Shown: positions 61,512 through 64,000 of the stretch, piece by piece
Layout of the letters: each line of letters starts with the position of its first letter
Position numbering within the stretch: position 1 is the first letter of the stretch
Source of the DNA: CAVUPF01 sp963777915
GTDB taxonomy: Bacteria > Actinomycetota > Thermoleophilia > Solirubrobacterales > 70-9
NCBI GenBank assembly: GCA_963777915.1
Contig: CAVZSH010000005.1
Location: 1 to 64,000 of the forward strand
Reading direction: 5' to 3'
Length of the DNA stretch: 64,000 bases
Program-made: the position numbers and the translations under genes
The notes under the pieces: model-generated
Told to the model about the DNA's origin: nothing
The model's database searches: none
The model's input: only the letters and a program-made list of their open reading frames with translations

Positions 61512-62357
61512 TCACTTCAAGAGCCGCGAGAGCCGGCGGTCTTTCAGCACCCGCCCGCCGGTCTGCTCGGCGGGGCAGTAGTTGGTCTGGTGCTCGGAGA
61601 AGAAGACCGCCTCGATCGTCGTCCCGCAGCGGGGGCAGGGCTCTCCCTCGCGCCTGTGGACCTGCAGCGGCATCGGCAGCTTGTCGGGAACCTGAGCGCC
61701 GACCACCTCCTCGTAGCGATCGATCGCATCGCCGAGCACTTGCAGCCCCCCGTGCAGGCGCTCGACCTCCGCCTCGCCCAGCTCCGAGCCTTTCTTAAAC
61801 GGCGAGAGCCGCGCCTCCCAGAGAATCTCATCGACCCAGGACCGCCCGATTCCGGCGATCGTCCGTTGGTCGCGCAGCAGCGGATGCAGATAGCGAGGCT
61901 TATCGATCAGCGCGGCGAATTCTTCGAGCGGCGGCGCCGGCCAGGCTTCCGGCCCAAGCAAGGCAACGATCTCCTCCCCAGACACTGCGTCGCTACCCAG
62001 CAGCTTCGCCCAGGCCCGTTGCTTGGTCCCAAACTCCCGTAGCCGCAACTCCCGCCCGTCCCCCAGCCCTACCAACACCCGGGAGGCCCGATCTCTGGGC
62101 GAGGCCCGCTTCTCAAACACCTGCAGCCGGCCCGCTGACATCAGGTGAATCAGCAGCGCCAGATCCCCGAACTCAACCACCGGCATCTTCCCGATTCGTC
62201 GCACTGCGCTCACCTCTCGTCCCACCAGCTCCTCCAGCCCCGGCTCAAATGTCTTCATCACGTTCATCCCCGGCGCCATGGCCGATTCGACCACGGCCCC
62301 CGACAAGGCGCTGTTCAGCCGCCGGGCAGTGATCTCAACCTCGGGCAACTCGGGCAT
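61512..62357 (-). CDS. mutM: Fpg/Nei-family DNA glycosylase (formamidopyrimidine-DNA glycosylase-like)
   Basis: 281 residues from the ATG at 62357, which gives the required N-terminal PELPEVE after Met removal (catalytic Pro and Glu). The beta-hairpin Lys is in RRIGKMPVVEFG; the H2TH region includes IAGIGRSWVDEILWEARLSPF. The C-terminal zinc finger has CPRC and then NYCPAEQTGGRVLKDRRLSRLL: the last Cys of the usual CxxC is Glu. It excises oxidised bases and nicks DNA. Fpg versus Nei subtype is uncertain. Confidence 0.88.
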   Translation of the reverse strand: MPELPEVEITARRLNSALSGAVVESAMAPGMNVMKTFEPGLEELVGREVSAVRRIGKMPVVEFGDLALLIHLMSAGRLQVFEKRASPRDRASRVLVGLGDGRELRLREFGTKQRAWAKLLGSDAVSGEEIVALLGPEAWPAPPLEEFAALIDKPRYLHPLLRDQRTIAGIGRSWVDEILWEARLSPFKKGSELGEAEVERLHGGLQVLGDAIDRYEEVVGAQVPDKLPMPLQVHRREGEPCPRCGTTIEAVFFSEHQTNYCPAEQTGGRVLKDRRLSRLLK

Positions 62358-62536
62358 AGGTGAAGTCTTGCGCCTGCGCCCTTGGTGCGGCGAGAGGGTC
62401 GAGGAGGTAGGCCTCGCCGCCGATCGCCCTCCGCGTCGAGAGCGCCGCTGGGCTGAGCGGTTAGACTTGGACAACGTTCATTCGACTGGTTCAAGGCGAA
62501 GGCCGGCCCAGCGAACATCAGGAAAGGAAGGGCTCC

Positions 62537-63568
62537 GTGCAAGAGCTCCCGACGATCCAACCCACTTCACCGGACGGCCTCTCGCCCGAGGAGGTCGCTG
62601 CGCTGAGCGAGCAGGTCCGCGCCCTTGCTGCCGAGCGGGGCGCGGTGATCCTGGCGCACAACTACCAGCTGCCCGAGGTCCAAGACGTCGCCGACCACAT
62701 GGGCGACTCACTCGGGCTCTCTCGCCAGGCTGCGGTCACCGACGCGGAGGCGATCGCCTTCTGCGGCGTGCACTTCATGGCCGAGACCGCCTCGATCCTC
62801 TCGCCGGAGAAGACGGTCCTGATCCCCGACCTCGGCGCCGGCTGCTCGCTCGCCGACTCGATCGATGCCGAGGCGCTGCGTGCCTGGAAGGCCGAGCATC
62901 CCGGCGCGCTGGTCGTCATGTACGTCAACACCTCGGCCGAGGTGAAGGCGGAGACCGACTACTGCTGCACCTCCTCCAACGCGGTCAAGGTGGTCGAGCA
63001 CATCTGGGCCGAGCACGGCCCCGAGGCCGAGATCCTCTTCGGTCCCGATATGTGGCTGGGTGCCTTCGTCGAGCGCGAGACCGGCCTGCACGAGGACCCC
63101 GAGCGCCGCGCCCGCTTTCGGGTCTGGGACGGAGAGTGCCACGTCCACGCCGGGATCCGCCCTGAGGACCTCGCCCAGACGCGGGCCGAGCATCCCGAGG
63201 CGGAACTCCTGATCCACCCTGAGTGTGGCTGTTCGACCCAGGCTATGGAGTACCTCGCAGCGGGCGAGATCGAGCCCGAGGGCGTCCACATGCTCTCGAC
63301 CTCAGGGATGCTGCGCCAGGTCGAAGCGCATCCCGAAGGCAGCTTCATCATCGCCACCGAGAACGGGATGCTCTACCCACTGCAAAAGGCGGCGCCGCAG
63401 GCCAACCTGATCGAGGCCAACCGGATGGCGTTCTGCAAGTACATGAAGATGATCACGCTGCCGAAGCTGCGCGACTCGCTGCTTGAGATGAAGTTCGAGG
63501 TCAGGGTCCCGGCAGAGATCGCCGCGCGGGCGCGCCTCCCGATCGAGCGCATGGTGGCGATCGGCTAG
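62537..63568 (+). CDS. nadA: Quinolinate synthase A
   Basis: 343 residues from the GTG at 62537, with AGGAAAGGAAGGG upstream. NadA features: ILAHNYQLPEVQDVADHMGDSLGLSR, Cys76 in AFCGVHFMAETA, HPECGCSTQA and NRMAFCKYMKMITL, supplying the [4Fe-4S] ligands. It condenses iminoaspartate with dihydroxyacetone phosphate to quinolinate. NadC follows in the pathway and is encoded just upstream. A separate iminoaspartate source (NadB or aspartate dehydrogenase) must lie elsewhere. Confidence 0.96.
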   Translation: MQELPTIQPTSPDGLSPEEVAALSEQVRALAAERGAVILAHNYQLPEVQDVADHMGDSLGLSRQAAVTDAEAIAFCGVHFMAETASILSPEKTVLIPDLGAGCSLADSIDAEALRAWKAEHPGALVVMYVNTSAEVKAETDYCCTSSNAVKVVEHIWAEHGPEAEILFGPDMWLGAFVERETGLHEDPERRARFRVWDGECHVHAGIRPEDLAQTRAEHPEAELLIHPECGCSTQAMEYLAAGEIEPEGVHMLSTSGMLRQVEAHPEGSFIIATENGMLYPLQKAAPQANLIEANRMAFCKYMKMITLPKLRDSLLEMKFEVRVPAEIAARARLPIERMVAIG

Positions 63569-63662
63569 CGGAAGATAGAGTCCGACTCCCGGCCGCATCG
63601 AGAAGAGATCTACGTCCTTGCACCAGGCCATCCCTGCGCAAACAGCGAATCGCAACCAGCAG

Positions 63663-64000
63663 ATGCACGAGCTTGCCCAGCAGCTTCGTGTCGATGCGAT
63701 CCGCGCAAGCGCAGCAGCCGGCTCCGGCCATCCCACCTCCGCGATGTCGGCCGCCGACCTGATGGCCGTGCTCTTCGCGCACCACCTTCGATACGACTTC
63801 TCCGCCCCAGAGAACCGTGCAAACGACCACCTCGTCTTCTCCAAGGGCCACGCCTCGCCCCTGCTGTATGCGCTCTACAAGGCGGCCGGCGCGATCGACG
63901 ACGAAGAGCTGCTCACCTTCCGTGAGTTCGGTTCCCGCCTGCAGGGCCATCCGACCCCGGAGATCCCCTGGGTCGACGTCGCAACCGGCTCGCTCGGCCA
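63663..64000 (+). CDS. Transketolase, N-terminal part (runs off the window end)
   Basis: The frame is open to the last base and encodes 112 residues: AIRASAAAGSGHPTSAMSAADLMAVLF, then VFSKGHASPLLYALYKAAGAI, LQGHPTPEIPWVDVATGSLGQ. These are the thiamine-diphosphate-binding N-terminal motifs of transketolase. The ATG at 63663 lacks a clear ribosome site; a TTG at 63618 with a weak AAGAGA upstream is the alternative. It may be a full-length enzyme or the N-terminal subunit of a split transketolase. It follows nadA by 94 bases. Confidence 0.88.
   Translation, partial: MHELAQQLRVDAIRASAAAGSGHPTSAMSAADLMAVLFAHHLRYDFSAPENRANDHLVFSKGHASPLLYALYKAAGAIDDEELLTFREFGSRLQGHPTPEIPWVDVATGSLG

Overview
The window looks like a chromosomal segment of a high-GC Gram-positive bacterium. 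I place it in the Actinobacteria, most likely class Thermoleophilia (Solirubrobacterales-like). This is an inference from strong GC bias in third codon positions, frequent GTG/TTG starts and ATGA/GTGA gene overlaps, and the gene order rpmE-yqhQ-prfA-prmC-tsaC-glyA-(GT)-wecA-atpIBEFHAGDC; a mycobacterial-type DipZ and no outer-membrane genes fit too. No rRNA, tRNA, insertion sequence, prophage or CRISPR array was seen.

Layout. 1-4.2 kb: end of a GH57 alpha-glucan enzyme coupled to a GT4 glycosyltransferase, a hexapeptide acyltransferase, and a MeaB GTPase with a PRC-barrel-like partner. 4.3-7.6 kb: DipZ followed by a response regulator/histidine kinase pair. 7.6-10.4 kb: two toxin-antitoxin modules, VapBC on the minus strand and HipBA on the plus strand, sharing a partly AT-rich 270-bp interval. 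10.4-24.5 kb: acyl-CoA and electron-transfer metabolism (acyl-CoA dehydrogenase, aldehyde dehydrogenase, thioesterase, thiolase, a B12-dependent acyl-CoA mutase in two subunits, EtfBA, ETF-quinone oxidoreductase), with an HxlR regulator and two perfect palindromic operators. 24.6-28.7 kb: a carbohydrate cluster of DegT aminotransferase, a fused epimerase-glycosyltransferase-membrane protein and a polysaccharide deacetylase, closed by a terminator. 28.9-30.5 kb: membrane GGDEF protein. 30.5-45.4 kb: the translation and cell-wall precursor block, then the F1Fo ATP synthase operon led by a strong hairpin. 45.4-53.7 kb: M20 peptidase, LCP protein, UDP-sugar dehydrogenase, two nucleotidyltransferases, PGI/PMI and AhcY. 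54-58.8 kb: hibernation factor, SecA, an NTF2-like protein, and prfB with its programmed +1 frameshift. 58.8-64 kb: a poly-Glu exported protein, an ECF sigma factor with Ogt, nadC, a MutM-type glycosylase, nadA and the start of a transketolase.

The genes suggest an aerobic organism that degrades acyl-CoAs by electron transfer to quinone and carries a B12 carbon-skeleton mutase. The residues at two specificity positions of that mutase are those of isobutyryl-CoA mutase rather than methylmalonyl-CoA mutase. The points I rate highest are this mutase, the ETF-quinone oxidoreductase missing one cluster cysteine, the epimerase-glycosyltransferase fusion cluster, the hairpin abutting the first ATG of the atp operon, an unannotated 50-residue ORF under an HxlR-type palindrome, and the prfB frameshift with a weak stimulatory Shine-Dalgarno element.
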